Shown in pieces: positions 35,445 to 45,111 of a stretch of 64,000 nucleotides of DNA. The notes beneath the pieces were generated by a model. It saw nothing but the letters and a program-made list of their open reading frames with translations. It had not been told where the DNA came from and searched no databases. Every line of letters begins with the position of its first letter. Positions within the stretch are counted from its first letter, which is position 1. The position numbers and the translations under genes are program-made. The stretch is from NCBI RefSeq assembly GCF_003339505.1, contig NZ_QPIW01000001.1, forward strand, positions 673,426 through 737,425, in the 5' to 3' direction. This stretch comes from Runella aurantiaca. GTDB lineage: Bacteria; Bacteroidota; Bacteroidia; Cytophagales; Spirosomataceae.

Positions 35445-37940
35445 TCAATTCACGGCTTCGTGCACTGGTTGCTTTTGGGTGTCGTCAGGAAAAATAAAGG
35501 GGGTAGATTTCTTGACCTTCTCGGGCAATAAGGCAATGGCGAGCACTTCATCCACGTTTTCAACGTAGTGGAATTTTAGCGTTTTTACGTAATTCCCATT
35601 GATTTCTTCCACATCCTTACGGTTTTTGTGGCACATGATGATTTCGGTCACTCCTGCGCGCGCCGCCGCCAAAATCTTTTCTTTGATTCCACCCACGGGC
35701 AACACCTTGCCACGTAGCGTAATCTCCCCCGTCATGGCGAGTTGAGGTTTCACCCGACGCTGGGTGAAAATGGAAGCAATCGACGTCAGCATCGTAATCC
35801 CCGCCGAAGGCCCGTCTTTCGGCACTGCCCCTGCTGGAATGTGAATGTGCAAATCGTAGTGGTTAAATACCCGGTAATCAATGTCTAAGGCATCGGAATG
35901 TGCTTTGAGGTAGGAAAGGGCCGTGATAGCCGACTCTTTCATTACATCGCCCAGTTGCCCTGAAAGGGTCAACCCACCCTTGCCACGACTTAGGCTAGAT
36001 TCAATAAAGAGAATTTCGCCGCCCACAGATGTCCACGCCAAGCCTGTTACCACACCAGCGGTGTCATTGTCTTGGTACAAATCCTTGTCAAAAATCTCGG
36101 CACCCAGCAGCTTTTCTATGTGCTCTGATTTGATGGGTTTGGGATATTCTTCTTCCAAAGCAATGGATTTTGCCACTTTACGAACCAACGCGCCGATTTT
36201 TTGCTCCAAATTCCGAACCCCTGATTCGCGGGTATAATGCTCGATAATTTTGATGATGGCTTTGTCTTCCACGCTAAATGCCTTGGTTTCTAAGCCGTGG
36301 TCTTTGCGTTGTTTCGGTACAAGATATTTCTTGGCAATTTGCAATTTTTCTTCTACCGTATAACCCGTCAACTCGATGATTTCCATGCGGTCGCGCAGGG
36401 CGGGGTGAATGGTTTCGAGCGAGTTGGCCGTGGCTATAAACAACACCTTCGAAAGGTCGTATTCAACTTCTAAGTAGTTGTCAGAGAAGGCATTGTTTTG
36501 TTCAGGGTCAAGCACTTCGAGCAACGCCGATGCTGGGTCACCTCTAAAATCTGAACCCACTTTGTCAATCTCGTCGAGAATAAAAACGGGATTGGATGAA
36601 CCCGATTTTTTGATGTTTTGGATGACCTTTCCGGGCATGGCACCGATGTAGGTTTTACGGTGTCCGCGAATTTCGGCTTCGTCGTGCAAACCACCCAACG
36701 CCATCCGAATATACTTGCGTCCGAGTGCTTTAGCCACAGATTTTCCGAGGGAGGTCTTCCCAACCCCGGGAGGGCCATAAAGGCACAGAATGGGTGCTTT
36801 TAGGCTGTTCTTTAACTTCAGAACGGCGAGGTATTCGATGATGCGCTCTTTTACTTTTTCGAGTCCAAAGTGGTCGGCATCGAGTACCTTTTGGGCGCGT
36901 TTAAGGTCAAAATTATCCTTCGTAAATTCTCCCCACGGCAAGTCTACCATCAACTCTAAGTAATTGAGTGTGACCGGGTAGTCGGGAGCCATTGGGTTGA
37001 TACGCTGTAGTTTCTGAGATTCTTTCTCAAAATGTTTTTTGACCGATTCGGGCCATTTTTTCTTGGCGGCCCGGAGGCGAATATCTTCCAACTCTCGCTC
37101 GGGTGTTTCCATACCAAGCTCGTCTTGTAATACTTTTATTTGTTGCCGTAAGAAATAATCACGCTGTTGTTGGTCAATGTCAGAGCTCGCCTTCGACTGA
37201 ATGTCGCGTTTGAGTTCAAGCATCTGGATTTCGCGCATCATCAATTCCAGCAATTTGGTGGCTTGCTCCGGAATCGTTGGTTTTTCGAGCAAATCCTGCT
37301 TGTCTGACACCTCGGCATTGAGATTGGAAGACAGAAAATGCGTCAAAAACGTGGGACTTTCGATGTTGTCGAGTGCAATGCGGGCCTCTTGCGGAATATC
37401 GGGGTTGAGTCTTAAGATTTTATGGGCCGAATCGCGCAGTGTTTGAATAAGTGCTTTGGATTCTTTCTTGTTTTGATTGGGGAAAAAATCTTCAATGGCG
37501 CTTACTTTCGCAATCATATAGGGGTCTTCGCGGACGTAATCTTTGACGCGAAAACGTTGACGTCCTTGCAAAATAATGGTGGTGTTTCCATCGGGCAAGG
37601 TAATCATCTTGATGATGTAGCCCATGGTGCCGATGCCAAACAAATCGCTGCTGGTAGGCTCGGCTTTGTCTTGGTTTTGCTGTGCAATGACGCCAATGAT
37701 GCGGTCGCCTTTGTAGGCTTTCTTTACTAATCGAATAGATTTCTGCCGCCCAACGGTGACAGGAATGACCATTCCGGGAAACAATACTGTGTTGCGCAGG
37801 GGTAAAATTGGCAATTCCTCTGGCATTTCGATGGGTTCATCGTCGCCGTCAGGGCTGCCAAGTGGTAAGATTTCAAGACTGTCTAAATCAGACTCGGCTA
37901 ACATTAATCGTGTATATAATTCGTTTGGGTCGAGATTCAT
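35445..37940 (-). CDS. lon: ATP-dependent Lon protease
   Basis: ATG at 37940 gives an 831-residue protein; a start five codons earlier is possible. It has the LON substrate-binding domain (about 45-240, [15 protein letters not shown]), a coiled-coil linker, an AAA+ ATPase with Walker A GPPGVGKT (389-396) and Walker B VFILDEID. The C-terminal protease has catalytic Ser712 (PKDGPSAG) and Lys755 (GGIKEK). It degrades damaged and regulatory proteins. A 15-bp palindrome sits just upstream. Confidence 0.97.
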   Translation of the reverse strand: MNLDPNELYTRLMLAESDLDSLEILPLGSPDGDDEPIEMPEELPILPLRNTVLFPGMVIPVTVGRQKSIRLVKKAYKGDRIIGVIAQQNQDKAEPTSSDLFGIGTMGYIIKMITLPDGNTTIILQGRQRFRVKDYVREDPYMIAKVSAIEDFFPNQNKKESKALIQTLRDSAHKILRLNPDIPQEARIALDNIESPTFLTHFLSSNLNAEVSDKQDLLEKPTIPEQATKLLELMMREIQMLELKRDIQSKASSDIDQQQRDYFLRQQIKVLQDELGMETPERELEDIRLRAAKKKWPESVKKHFEKESQKLQRINPMAPDYPVTLNYLELMVDLPWGEFTKDNFDLKRAQKVLDADHFGLEKVKERIIEYLAVLKLKNSLKAPILCLYGPPGVGKTSLGKSVAKALGRKYIRMALGGLHDEAEIRGHRKTYIGAMPGKVIQNIKKSGSSNPVFILDEIDKVGSDFRGDPASALLEVLDPEQNNAFSDNYLEVEYDLSKVLFIATANSLETIHPALRDRMEIIELTGYTVEEKLQIAKKYLVPKQRKDHGLETKAFSVEDKAIIKIIEHYTRESGVRNLEQKIGALVRKVAKSIALEEEYPKPIKSEHIEKLLGAEIFDKDLYQDNDTAGVVTGLAWTSVGGEILFIESSLSRGKGGLTLSGQLGDVMKESAITALSYLKAHSDALDIDYRVFNHYDLHIHIPAGAVPKDGPSAGITMLTSIASIFTQRRVKPQLAMTGEITLRGKVLPVGGIKEKILAAARAGVTEIIMCHKNRKDVEEINGNYVKTLKFHYVENVDEVLAIALLPEKVKKSTPFIFPDDTQKQPVHEAVN

Positions 37941-37948
37941 AGGGCAGG

Positions 37949-37963
37949 CTGTCAATTTGACAG
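37949..37963. promoter_or_regulatory. 15-bp perfect palindrome before lon
   Basis: CTGTCAATTTGACAG is a perfect dyad (7-bp arms around one base), 8 bp upstream of the lon ATG. It could be a repressor operator over the start region or an RNA stem at the ribosome-binding site. Confidence 0.5.
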
Positions 37964-38163
37964 TAAAGTTTGGAAAATTAAATATATGAAAATTTCTTGT
38001 AAAGAAAGGAGATGCTTCCCGCGATAAGTTAAAATGAATGAATATCTCTAGGAAGGAAGAAATATAGATGGACGGTCGGGGAGTTTGGTGGCTCTGAATA
38101 GAGTGGAATAACGCTCAATTTGTTGTAATAAGATTGGTGAAAGACTAATGTTATAAAAGATGA

Positions 38164-38171
38164 CAAAGGTA
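38164..38171 (-). promoter_or_regulatory. TACCTTTG -7 box, possible lon promoter
   Basis: An exact TAnnTTTG on the minus strand, 224 bp upstream of lon. No good -33 element is at the right distance. The rest of the 37964-38388 gap is A/T-rich and shows no convincing gene. Confidence 0.35.
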
Positions 38172-38388
38172 AGCATTACTTTTTTAAAATGGGCGCTTCT
38201 CCCAAAAAGTGCAAAACTGCAAACCTTTGAATTGATTTTCATATCTATTATCAGAAAAAATCATGCCACTCTTTTAAGGTATGAGTGTATCACAATAGCG
38301 TTTGAAGTTGGCTGTTAAGTATTGGGTAAAATACCCTCCTAAAGTCTTACTTATATAACGACAGGAGTTGTTGCAGGTGATTGAAAAA

Positions 38389-38421
38389 ACAAAAGCCCTC
38401 AAGTTGAATGAGGGCTTTTGT
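38389..38421 (-). terminator. Terminator of the groES-groEL operon
   Basis: ACAAAAGCCCTC (38389-38400) is perfectly inverted at 38410-38421, a 12-bp stem with a 9-nt loop. On the minus strand it is followed by TTTTTTCAA. It lies 30 bp after the groEL stop. Confidence 0.9.
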
Positions 38422-38450
38422 GTAAAACTGCATCGGGAAATGATGATTGA

Positions 38451-40091
38451 TTACATCATGCCGCCCATACCGCCGCCGTGTCCGTGGCCACCTGCGCCCG
38501 CACCAGCATTTTCTTCTGGTTCGTCAGCGATAACACATTCGGTTGTCAACAACAGACCTGCGATTGAGGCTGCGTTTTCCAAAGCCAAACGAGTTACTTT
38601 CTTGGGGTCAATGATACCTGCTGCGAAAAGGTCTTCGTAGGTGTCATTTTTAGCGTTGTAGCCAAATCCACCTTTGATTTCTTTCACTTTGTTGATAACC
38701 ACTGAAGCTTCACCACCGGCGTTTGCCACGATGGTACGAAGTGGTGATTCCAACGCCTGACGGATGATGTTGATACCCGTAGTTTCGTCTTCGTTGATAC
38801 CTTGCAGGTTATCCAATGCATCGATGGCACGGATAAGGGCTACACCACCACCCGTTACGATACCTTCTTCGATGGCAGCGCGGGTTGCGTGGAGGGCGTC
38901 ATCAACGCGGTCTTTTTTCTCTTTCATTTCAACTTCCGTAGCCGCACCGATGTAAAGAATCGCTACCCCGCCTGACAATTTAGCCAGACGCTCTTGCAAT
39001 TTCTCGCGGTCGTAATCTGAAGTTGTATTTTCGATTTGTGATTTGATTTGGTTAACGCGCGCTTTGATTTGCTCAGCATCGCCGGAACCGTTCACAATCG
39101 TTGTGTTATCTTTGTCAATGATGATTTTTTCGCAGTGACCCAAGTACTGAAGATCAGCGTTTTCTAATTTGAAACCGCGCTCTTCGGCGATTACTGTACC
39201 ACCCGTCAGAATAGCGATGTCTTCCAACATAGCCTTACGACGGTCGCCGAAGCCTGGGGCTTTCACGGCACATACTTTCAATGCACCACGGATTTTGTTC
39301 ACAACCAAAGTAGCCAACGCTTCGCCGTCAACATCTTCAGCGATGATCAATAACGGACGACCTGTTTGTGCTACGCCTTCCAATACAGGAAGCAATTCTT
39401 TCATTGAAGAAACTTTCTTTTCAGAAATCAAGATGAAAGGTTTCTCCATTTCGGCTTCCATTTTCTCCGCGTTGGTCACGAAGTATGGAGAAAGATAACC
39501 ACGGTCAAACTGCATACCTTCTACCGTTTTAACTTCGGTTTCGGTTCCGCGTGCTTCTTCTACCGTAATTACGCCTTCAGTACCTACTTTTTTCATGGCG
39601 TCGGCAATCATTTTACCGATTTCTTCGTCATGGTTGGCAGAGATAGTAGCCACCTGAGCGATTTTGTTGAAATCATCGCCTACGCTTTCAGCTTGTTCAG
39701 CAAGATTGGCAGTTACGGCCAAAACCGCTTTGTCGATACCGCGTTTCAAATCCATTGGATTTGCGCCAGCAGCTACGTTTTTAGAACCGATAGTGTAGAT
39801 AGCTTGTGCCAATACAGTAGCGGTAGTAGTACCGTCACCAGCAGCATCAGCCGTTTTAGAAGCAACTTCTTTCACGAGTTGAGCACCCATGTTTTCCATT
39901 GCATCTTTCAATTCAATTTCTTTCGCTACCGTTACACCATCTTTGGTGATGGCAGGTGAACCGAATTTTTTGTCAATGATAACGTTACGGCCTTTAGGTC
40001 CAAGCGTTACCTTAACGGCGTTGGCAAGAGTGTCTACGCCTTTTTTAATTTTGTCACGTGCTTCGATATCGAAAAATATTTTCTTAGCCAT
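38451..40091 (-). CDS. groEL: Chaperonin GroEL (Hsp60)
   Basis: A 546-residue 60-kDa chaperonin. Hallmarks are [17 protein letters not shown] in the N-terminal equatorial domain, [14 protein letters not shown] (ATP site), the [21 protein letters not shown] region (read in blocks), [17 protein letters not shown] in the apical domain, and the flexible GGM-like C-terminal tail. It forms the double-ring folding chamber with GroES, which is encoded 118 bp upstream. Confidence 0.98.
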   Translation of the reverse strand: MAKKIFFDIEARDKIKKGVDTLANAVKVTLGPKGRNVIIDKKFGSPAITKDGVTVAKEIELKDAMENMGAQLVKEVASKTADAAGDGTTTATVLAQAIYTIGSKNVAAGANPMDLKRGIDKAVLAVTANLAEQAESVGDDFNKIAQVATISANHDEEIGKMIADAMKKVGTEGVITVEEARGTETEVKTVEGMQFDRGYLSPYFVTNAEKMEAEMEKPFILISEKKVSSMKELLPVLEGVAQTGRPLLIIAEDVDGEALATLVVNKIRGALKVCAVKAPGFGDRRKAMLEDIAILTGGTVIAEERGFKLENADLQYLGHCEKIIIDKDNTTIVNGSGDAEQIKARVNQIKSQIENTTSDYDREKLQERLAKLSGGVAILYIGAATEVEMKEKKDRVDDALHATRAAIEEGIVTGGGVALIRAIDALDNLQGINEDETTGINIIRQALESPLRTIVANAGGEASVVINKVKEIKGGFGYNAKNDTYEDLFAAGIIDPKKVTRLALENAASIAGLLLTTECVIADEPEENAGAGAGGHGHGGGMGGMM

Positions 40092-40209
40092 GTCTTGTAA
40101 ATAAGTTAATTGTTAATGGTTGATTTGTTATTAGTTAACTGTAATGAGTTATCTGGAGATTAACCAAATTTTGTTAATCAATGCAAACAGATAACTATTA
40201 ACGTCTAAC

Positions 40210-40500
40210 TTAGATAATCGCAAAAATGTCAGATTCGCGCATAATAAGGTATTCTTGACCTTCTACGGTAATTTCAGTACCTGCATATTTGCCGTAAAGA
40301 ATTGTATCGCCTACTTTAACGGAAAGGGGCTCATCTTTTTTGCCGGGACCTACTGCTACTACCGTACCACGTTGAGGCTTCTCCTTTGCAGTGTCGGGGA
40401 TAATGATACCAAAAGCGGTTTTCTCTTCGGCAGGGGCGGCTTGTACTAGCACGCGATCTGCCAACGGCTTAACATTTACTTTTTCTGCAACTGCTGACAT
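40210..40500 (-). CDS. groES: Co-chaperonin GroES (Hsp10)
   Basis: A 96-residue cap of the GroEL chamber. [13 protein letters not shown] is the conserved N-terminal strand. The mobile loop ([18 protein letters not shown]), [10 protein letters not shown] and [14 protein letters not shown] match the family. It is first in the groES-groEL operon, with its own promoter upstream. No CIRCE element was seen. Confidence 0.97.
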   Translation of the reverse strand: MSAVAEKVNVKPLADRVLVQAAPAEEKTAFGIIIPDTAKEKPQRGTVVAVGPGKKDEPLSVKVGDTILYGKYAGTEITVEGQEYLIMRESDIFAII

Positions 40501-40561
40501 AGTTATCAGGGGTTTTAATTGGTTTAAAATTTATGGAACTTATTAATAAGTTTTTCGAGGG

Positions 40562-40588
40562 CAAAGGTATCATTTTCTATGCCAGCAA
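40562..40588 (-). promoter_or_regulatory. Promoter of groES-groEL
   Basis: On the minus strand, TACCTTTG (40562-40569) exactly matches the -7 consensus. TTG (40586-40588) lies 16 bp further upstream as a slightly close -33 element. It sits about 60 bp before the groES start. The remainder of the 40501-40848 gap shows no gene. Confidence 0.55.
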
Positions 40589-40848
40589 CTAATTAGTACA
40601 ATTCTCTGCCATTTTTGCAGTTTTTTGGGGTTTTGAGGGGTAAAGTCTGTCATGTTCGGAATAATCATTGGCAGTATCTAACTTTTTGTTGTGGTTTATT
40701 TGGCAGTATTCGTTTTTTTACTAAATTGGATTTTGATTTGAATAGCTAGATTGTAGTACTGAGTATTTAGAAAAATACACTCTTCTCAGGGCTTTTGGTT
40801 TAGTACTAACAACTTGTTACTGATTTACCAATATTAAAAAGAACGTAT

Positions 40849-41547
40849 ATGGCAACCTTAACGACAGATTGGCTTACCGAAGGATGGATTGATTTTGAGT
40901 ATAAAAAGTACTTATTATTGGCTTATTTACAGGATGTTAAGGGTAATTTTAGTCAGGCAAGGCTTTTCCCAGACTTGCCTGATGTCCAGACCCACTTTGA
41001 AACCGCCTCTCAACTTAAAAATATGAAAAGCGAAATCGTTGCTTCTTTTCCCAAAAAGGTGACTGGGGTAGATTTCAAAAAAAAACGATTTGTTTATGAA
41101 AAATTTCAGGAAAGTCAGCAACTCTCCGAAATTGACAGCATTTTAGAGTATTCTCTGCCACTTTTTCAGCAAACGCTGACAGAGGGGCGAAGTCAGTATG
41201 CCGATATTGAAGCCCAGTTGACGTTTGCCCCCGTGGGGCTTGTGCCTCTGCATTTGAAAGAAGGGTATCTTTTTCTGTACCGTGCCCGCCGCCATGAAAC
41301 GGACATTTATCACTACCAAATTCGGCTTTTTGAGCACCGCGAACAAAGGGGCGTGCAAACAACCTACCTCGAAACCGTTCGAAAAAGTATTTCAACAACC
41401 TTTGAAAACCTCAAGCTAACACTCATCAAAAAACGACGTGAACTGCCCAACCCCGCTACCTATCTCATCGAATCTCCCGCCGACTATCCCGTGCAGGAAA
41501 CTTTATTGCCGATTGCCAAACGGCTGATTGTGAAGTATGTGGCGTAG
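40849..41547 (+). CDS. Conserved-looking protein of unknown function
   Basis: A 232-residue soluble protein with no signal or membrane segment. It is rich in aromatic and charged residues (WLTEGWIDFEYKKYLLLAYL, YRARRHETDIYHYQIRLFEHRE, read in blocks). It looks like an ordinary folded mixed alpha/beta protein, and I recognise no family or catalytic motif. It stands alone on the plus strand between the groES-groEL genes and an orphan LytTR regulator. Confidence 0.7.
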   Translation: MATLTTDWLTEGWIDFEYKKYLLLAYLQDVKGNFSQARLFPDLPDVQTHFETASQLKNMKSEIVASFPKKVTGVDFKKKRFVYEKFQESQQLSEIDSILEYSLPLFQQTLTEGRSQYADIEAQLTFAPVGLVPLHLKEGYLFLYRARRHETDIYHYQIRLFEHREQRGVQTTYLETVRKSISTTFENLKLTLIKKRRELPNPATYLIESPADYPVQETLLPIAKRLIVKYVA

Positions 41548-41608
41548 ATATAGCTTCAGTAAATTTGGTAGGGTAAGGCAAAGTTGCGGGCTAATACGAA
41601 GAGAGTAT

Positions 41609-42307
41609 TTAAGTTAGTAAATTTTTAATCGCACCTTTTGATAGGAGTTCGTGTTTCATACGGCGACTTAGCGGTAGTGTGTAGCCGCCAATTTCAACGA
41701 TGTTCTTTTCAATGTCTATTTTTCCGATGAATTTTTTGTTGACCAAAAAACTACGATGTACTTGCAGAAAACGATTCGTTGGGAGTAGCGACTTGAGTTG
41801 GGTCAATGATTTTTTGAAAGCATACCTACGAGCTGTTGTTTGTATAAAAGTATAGGTATGTTCTACTTCTAAAAAAAGGATGTCTTTGATGGCAATGAAG
41901 TCGCCGCGTGAATTCCCTTGAATGAATTGAGGCTCTTGGGTGGGGTGTTGTGCCAACATCCGTATAATACTATCGAGTGTGTGGATGTGAAAAGGTTTTA
42001 CTAGGTACAAAATATGACTAAAAGTGGCCACTTTTTGGTATACTTCACTTGAGTCTTGGTTGGTCAATAAAATAATAGGGAGGTTTTGGAGAGTTAATGC
42101 TTCGGTGAGTTCCAAACCGATAGGGGCATTATCCAACATAATATCGATGATTAATAAGTCTACATAGTTGATACTGATAAAATCAAGGATTTTTTGATAG
42201 GTATTCACATGACCAACTACGGTATAACCAAGGCCAGACAATAATTCTTTTAATTGTAGCGCGTAAATCGGATCGTTATTGACGATTAGGATATTGCGTA
42301 AGTCCAC
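41609..42307 (-). CDS. Orphan LytTR-family response regulator
   Basis: A 232-residue protein with a receiver domain (phospho-Asp55 in LLIIDIML, Lys in YLVKPF) and a LytTR DNA-binding domain (VEHTYTFIQTTARRYAFKKSL, RFLQVHRSFLVNKKFI). One of the two N-terminal acidic metal ligands is Asn (NND instead of DD/ED), although Asp12 remains. No kinase gene is adjacent. It is divergent from an AraC-type regulator across a 456-bp control region. Confidence 0.88.
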   Translation of the reverse strand: MDLRNILIVNNDPIYALQLKELLSGLGYTVVGHVNTYQKILDFISINYVDLLIIDIMLDNAPIGLELTEALTLQNLPIILLTNQDSSEVYQKVATFSHILYLVKPFHIHTLDSIIRMLAQHPTQEPQFIQGNSRGDFIAIKDILFLEVEHTYTFIQTTARRYAFKKSLTQLKSLLPTNRFLQVHRSFLVNKKFIGKIDIEKNIVEIGGYTLPLSRRMKHELLSKGAIKNLLT

Positions 42308-42371
42308 CTGTAAACTTTTAGATGTTTTATTGGTAAGACTAAAATATATACCTATAGTAACTTTGTCTGTG

Positions 42372-42389
42372 AATCAAAAACCTTTGATT
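42372..42389. promoter_or_regulatory. 18-bp dyad upstream of the orphan LytTR gene
   Basis: AATCAAA-AACC-TTTGATT, perfect 7-bp arms, 65 bp upstream of the regulator start. It could be an operator or part of a small terminator-like stem. A TAACTTTG box on the plus strand (42358-42365) is adjacent. Confidence 0.4.
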
Positions 42390-42637
42390 TATACATAATC
42401 GGTATGGTAAAGGATGTATTCGGTAAATTATGAGGGCTTTATAATTTGTTTAGCTGCGGTTATTTGCGTGGAGTAAATCAGTTAGAATAATTAACATAGT
42501 ATCTCAAAAAGCTAAACGGGTACTCTTTGAACCGTAATGTGTACTCATTAATAAATAGCAGATATTTGATGTACGAAGTAAACTTATATCCATTACCCCA
42601 CCGAATATATCCTGATTTTAATGAAAATCAATAGATT

Positions 42638-42657
42638 GTGTAATTTTGTGATTACAC
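42638..42657. promoter_or_regulatory. Dyad operator overlapping a -7 box before the AraC-type gene
   Basis: GTGTAAT-N6-ATTACAC (42638-42644 and 42651-42657) is a perfect 7-bp dyad. TAATTTTG (42641-42648), an exact TAnnTTTG match, lies inside it. A factor bound here would block or overlap RNA polymerase at this promoter. Confidence 0.55.
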
Positions 42658-42691
42658 TTGTGTACTTCTTACACACCTAATTCGGCCCCAA

Positions 42692-42735
42692 AAGTTAAAA
42701 CAAAGGCTAAGACAAGTTAAAACAAAGGCTAAGAC
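42692..42735. repeat. Perfect 22-bp tandem repeat upstream of the AraC-type gene
   Basis: Two identical, directly adjacent 22-bp units (42692-42713 and 42714-42735), each beginning AAGTTAAAACAAAGG and ending CTAAGAC. They end 28 bp before the start codon. A 22-bp period places both units on the same face of the DNA, as expected for iterated binding sites. Confidence 0.8.
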
Positions 42736-42763
42736 GTGTCTTCTCCATTTAAAATTTGAAAAT

Positions 42764-43300
42764 ATGATCCCCAAAAGCCACAATCAGCTATACATTTCTC
42801 CCCAAATCAGTATTTCACTGAACGTTAATGATATAAACATCATTTTGCCCTACCTGTTAAGTCACCAAATTGCGTTTACAGTGACAGGACCTCAGACGGA
42901 GACCGTCATGGACACCTTACCAAATTTACATACAGAGCAATTGAATAATATATTGATTGTGACCGATTTATGTGTGGCAGAAGATGCCTATCGGAAATAT
43001 ATTGTGGAAGGAGTTGAAAAAATACCCCCGAAATTGGAGGCGATTGCAGCAGAAGCAGGGATAAGTATTGCCCAGTTTAATAAACTATTTAAAGAACGTT
43101 TTGGGAAACCTTTTTATCAGGTTTACATGGAACACAAAATGGAATATGCCGCTAGTTTATTACGCGAAGGGCAAACAGCAAGTACGGTCTCTCACCGTAT
43201 TGGTTATGCCCATCCCATTAAGTTCAACAAAATGTTTCAGAAAGTGTATGGTATTACTCCATATAAATATCAAAATAAATATCAAAAGGCTCAAGCCTAA
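42764..43300 (+). CDS. AraC-family transcriptional regulator
   Basis: A 178-residue protein with a short N-terminal domain of unknown type (about 1-80) and a C-terminal double helix-turn-helix AraC domain (about 85-175): LEAIAAEAGISIAQFNKLFKERFGKPFYQ read in blocks, SHRIGYAHPIKFNKMF and ITPYKYQNKY. The short N-terminal part is unlike classic sugar-binding AraC proteins. It is encoded next to LytTR genes and has a dyad and tandem repeat upstream that suggest autoregulation. Confidence 0.85.
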   Translation: MIPKSHNQLYISPQISISLNVNDINIILPYLLSHQIAFTVTGPQTETVMDTLPNLHTEQLNNILIVTDLCVAEDAYRKYIVEGVEKIPPKLEAIAAEAGISIAQFNKLFKERFGKPFYQVYMEHKMEYAASLLREGQTASTVSHRIGYAHPIKFNKMFQKVYGITPYKYQNKYQKAQA

Positions 43301-43310
43301 TATTTATTTT

Positions 43311-44078
43311 CTAGCCCTCTATCCAGTCTTTAAATGAGGATGCTTTCTCGCGACTGACGAGGATTTCGTGCAAGGGCTCGGGATGAAGGTCGAGTTTGAG
43401 CTTTCCGTTGAAGTAAGCATGAATTTTTTTGACGGCCGAAAGGGCCGCAATGAATTGTCGATTGAGGCGGAAAAAATGACTGGGGTCGAGCATTTTTTCC
43501 AGTTCTTCGAGGGTGTAATCAATCAAAAATTGCCGATTGTCATTACAAATCAAACAAACCATTTCGTTGGCCGTAAAAAAATAAGCGATTTCGTGTCGGT
43601 GAATCGGGACAAATTGATCGTGTTGTTTGACCAAAAAACGGTTTTTGTACTTTCGGCCTGCCGACGGAATAATATCGAGTAAGGACTGAATTTTTTGGCC
43701 GTAGTCATGGAGAGCGTTTGCGCCCGTGAGCGCGCGGTATTTTTCAATGGCGGCGCTGAGTTCCTGCGGTTTTATAGGTTTAAGCAAATAATCAATACTC
43801 TTGACTTTGAAGGCCTTGATGGCATATTCGTCGTACGAGGTGGTGAAGATAATGGGGCTATTGATGGGTATTTCGTCAAATATCACAAAACTTAAGCCGT
43901 CGGAGAGCTGAATGTCGGAGAAAATCAAATCGGGCGCCTCATGGCTGGAAAACCATCGTTTGGCGGCCTCAATACTTTCCAATACCTCCAGCACCTCAAT
44001 GCTGCTGTCGGTTTTTTGAATCATTTTGGTAAGGCGTTCGGCAGCAGGGTATTCGTCTTCGATAATTAGGGCCTTCAT
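43311..44078 (-). CDS. LytTR-family response regulator
   Basis: A 255-residue regulator with a receiver (IIEDEY, phospho-Asp55 in LIFSDIQL, Lys in LLKPIKP) and a C-terminal LytTR domain (HFFRLNRQFIAALSAVKKIHAY read in blocks). ATG at 44078 is chosen because it overlaps the kinase stop codon as ATGA; an extended frame to 44111 runs into the kinase. It is clearly paralogous to the regulator at 9941-10717. Confidence 0.92.
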   Translation of the reverse strand: MKALIIEDEYPAAERLTKMIQKTDSSIEVLEVLESIEAAKRWFSSHEAPDLIFSDIQLSDGLSFVIFDEIPINSPIIFTTSYDEYAIKAFKVKSIDYLLKPIKPQELSAAIEKYRALTGANALHDYGQKIQSLLDIIPSAGRKYKNRFLVKQHDQFVPIHRHEIAYFFTANEMVCLICNDNRQFLIDYTLEELEKMLDPSHFFRLNRQFIAALSAVKKIHAYFNGKLKLDLHPEPLHEILVSREKASSFKDWIEG

Positions 44079-45094
44079 GGAAGCAAGGGGATACGTACGG
44101 TAAAATTCCATTCACTTTTATGAATCTCAACCTGTTGGTCGGTGAGCAAACGATACCGGTTGATGATGTTTTGCAGTCCTACTTTGGTTGATTTTTCAAA
44201 TGTCTTTTTCTCCTGTAAATTGTTGGCAACACTTAGATAATTATTCTCCTGTAAAATCTTAATAGTGAGTGGATTCTCTTTTGAAATGATGTTGTGTTTG
44301 ATGGCGTTTTCCAGCAACATCTGAAGGCTCAATGGCGCCACTTGTTTTTGGTAGGCGGCCTCGTCAACTTGCGCTTCTACCAGCAGATTTTCCCGAAAAC
44401 GTGTTTTGTTGAGGTAAATGTACGCATCCAAAAAAGCCATTTCCTCTTCCAGCGTGACCGTTGACTTCTCCCTACTTACCAGCACATACCGGTAGACATC
44501 CGAGAGTTGGTCGAGGTATTTTTGGGCGGGGGCGTTTTCGTCATCGATGAGCGCGGCCAACGTATTCATGCTGTTGAAAAGGAAATGGGGGTCTAGCTGA
44601 TTTTTGAGCGCTTCGAGCTGGGATTGAACATTCTCGCGGGCGAGGGATTCCGTTTTTTTAACATTTTTCTGCCACGCCTGAAAGAAAAATACGCTTTCGT
44701 AAATGAGCGTCACTACCAAGGTGGGAATGAGGCTGATTCTGAAACCGATTAAAAATGGCGTTCGCTCCTCCCAGCCAAGTAATTGATTACAAAAAAAATA
44801 ATCAACAACAATGGTGGTCAAAAGCGTATATGCGATACTCGCAAGGGTTTGATAGACAAGACGTTGGGTGGTCTGGTTGTATTGTGGAAAAAACTGCCGC
44901 GATTTAATAAAAATGTAACGATTGCCTTCCCAAAGCAAAAAAGTGTTGAGAAAGCAGGTGCTGAGCCAATGAAATATTCCATTCACATCAACCGCTAAAA
45001 AAACGTCGCTGTGGGTGATAAGGGGAATGAATAGGCTGAGCAGCGGGATACCAATGAGCCTTGCTTTGCGGTCGTTGAGTACGACAGGTTCCAT
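44075..45094 (-). CDS. LytS/YehU-type sensor histidine kinase
   Basis: A 339-residue membrane kinase with about four N-terminal hydrophobic segments (up to about 140). The His_kinase domain has His170 in QLDPHFLFNSMNTL, followed by the N-box LLENAIKHN and KVGLQNIINRY. It is coupled to the response regulator by a 4-bp ATGA overlap and preceded by an NmrA-like gene 17 bp upstream, so the three are probably one operon. The layout is the same as the pair at 9941-11768. Confidence 0.92.
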   Translation of the reverse strand: MEPVVLNDRKARLIGIPLLSLFIPLITHSDVFLAVDVNGIFHWLSTCFLNTFLLWEGNRYIFIKSRQFFPQYNQTTQRLVYQTLASIAYTLLTTIVVDYFFCNQLLGWEERTPFLIGFRISLIPTLVVTLIYESVFFFQAWQKNVKKTESLARENVQSQLEALKNQLDPHFLFNSMNTLAALIDDENAPAQKYLDQLSDVYRYVLVSREKSTVTLEEEMAFLDAYIYLNKTRFRENLLVEAQVDEAAYQKQVAPLSLQMLLENAIKHNIISKENPLTIKILQENNYLSVANNLQEKKTFEKSTKVGLQNIINRYRLLTDQQVEIHKSEWNFTVRIPLLP

Positions 45095-45111
45095 AAACGG
45101 CTATTTTTTTA

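Noticed and set aside
38048..38242. 64-codon minus-strand ORF upstream of lon
   Set aside because: No family resemblance, a low-complexity hydrophobic product, and a -7 promoter box lies inside it, so it is more likely leader or intergenic DNA.
40501..40600. CIRCE operator before groES
   Set aside because: I looked for the TTAGCACTC-N9-GAGTGCTAA repeat and did not find it.
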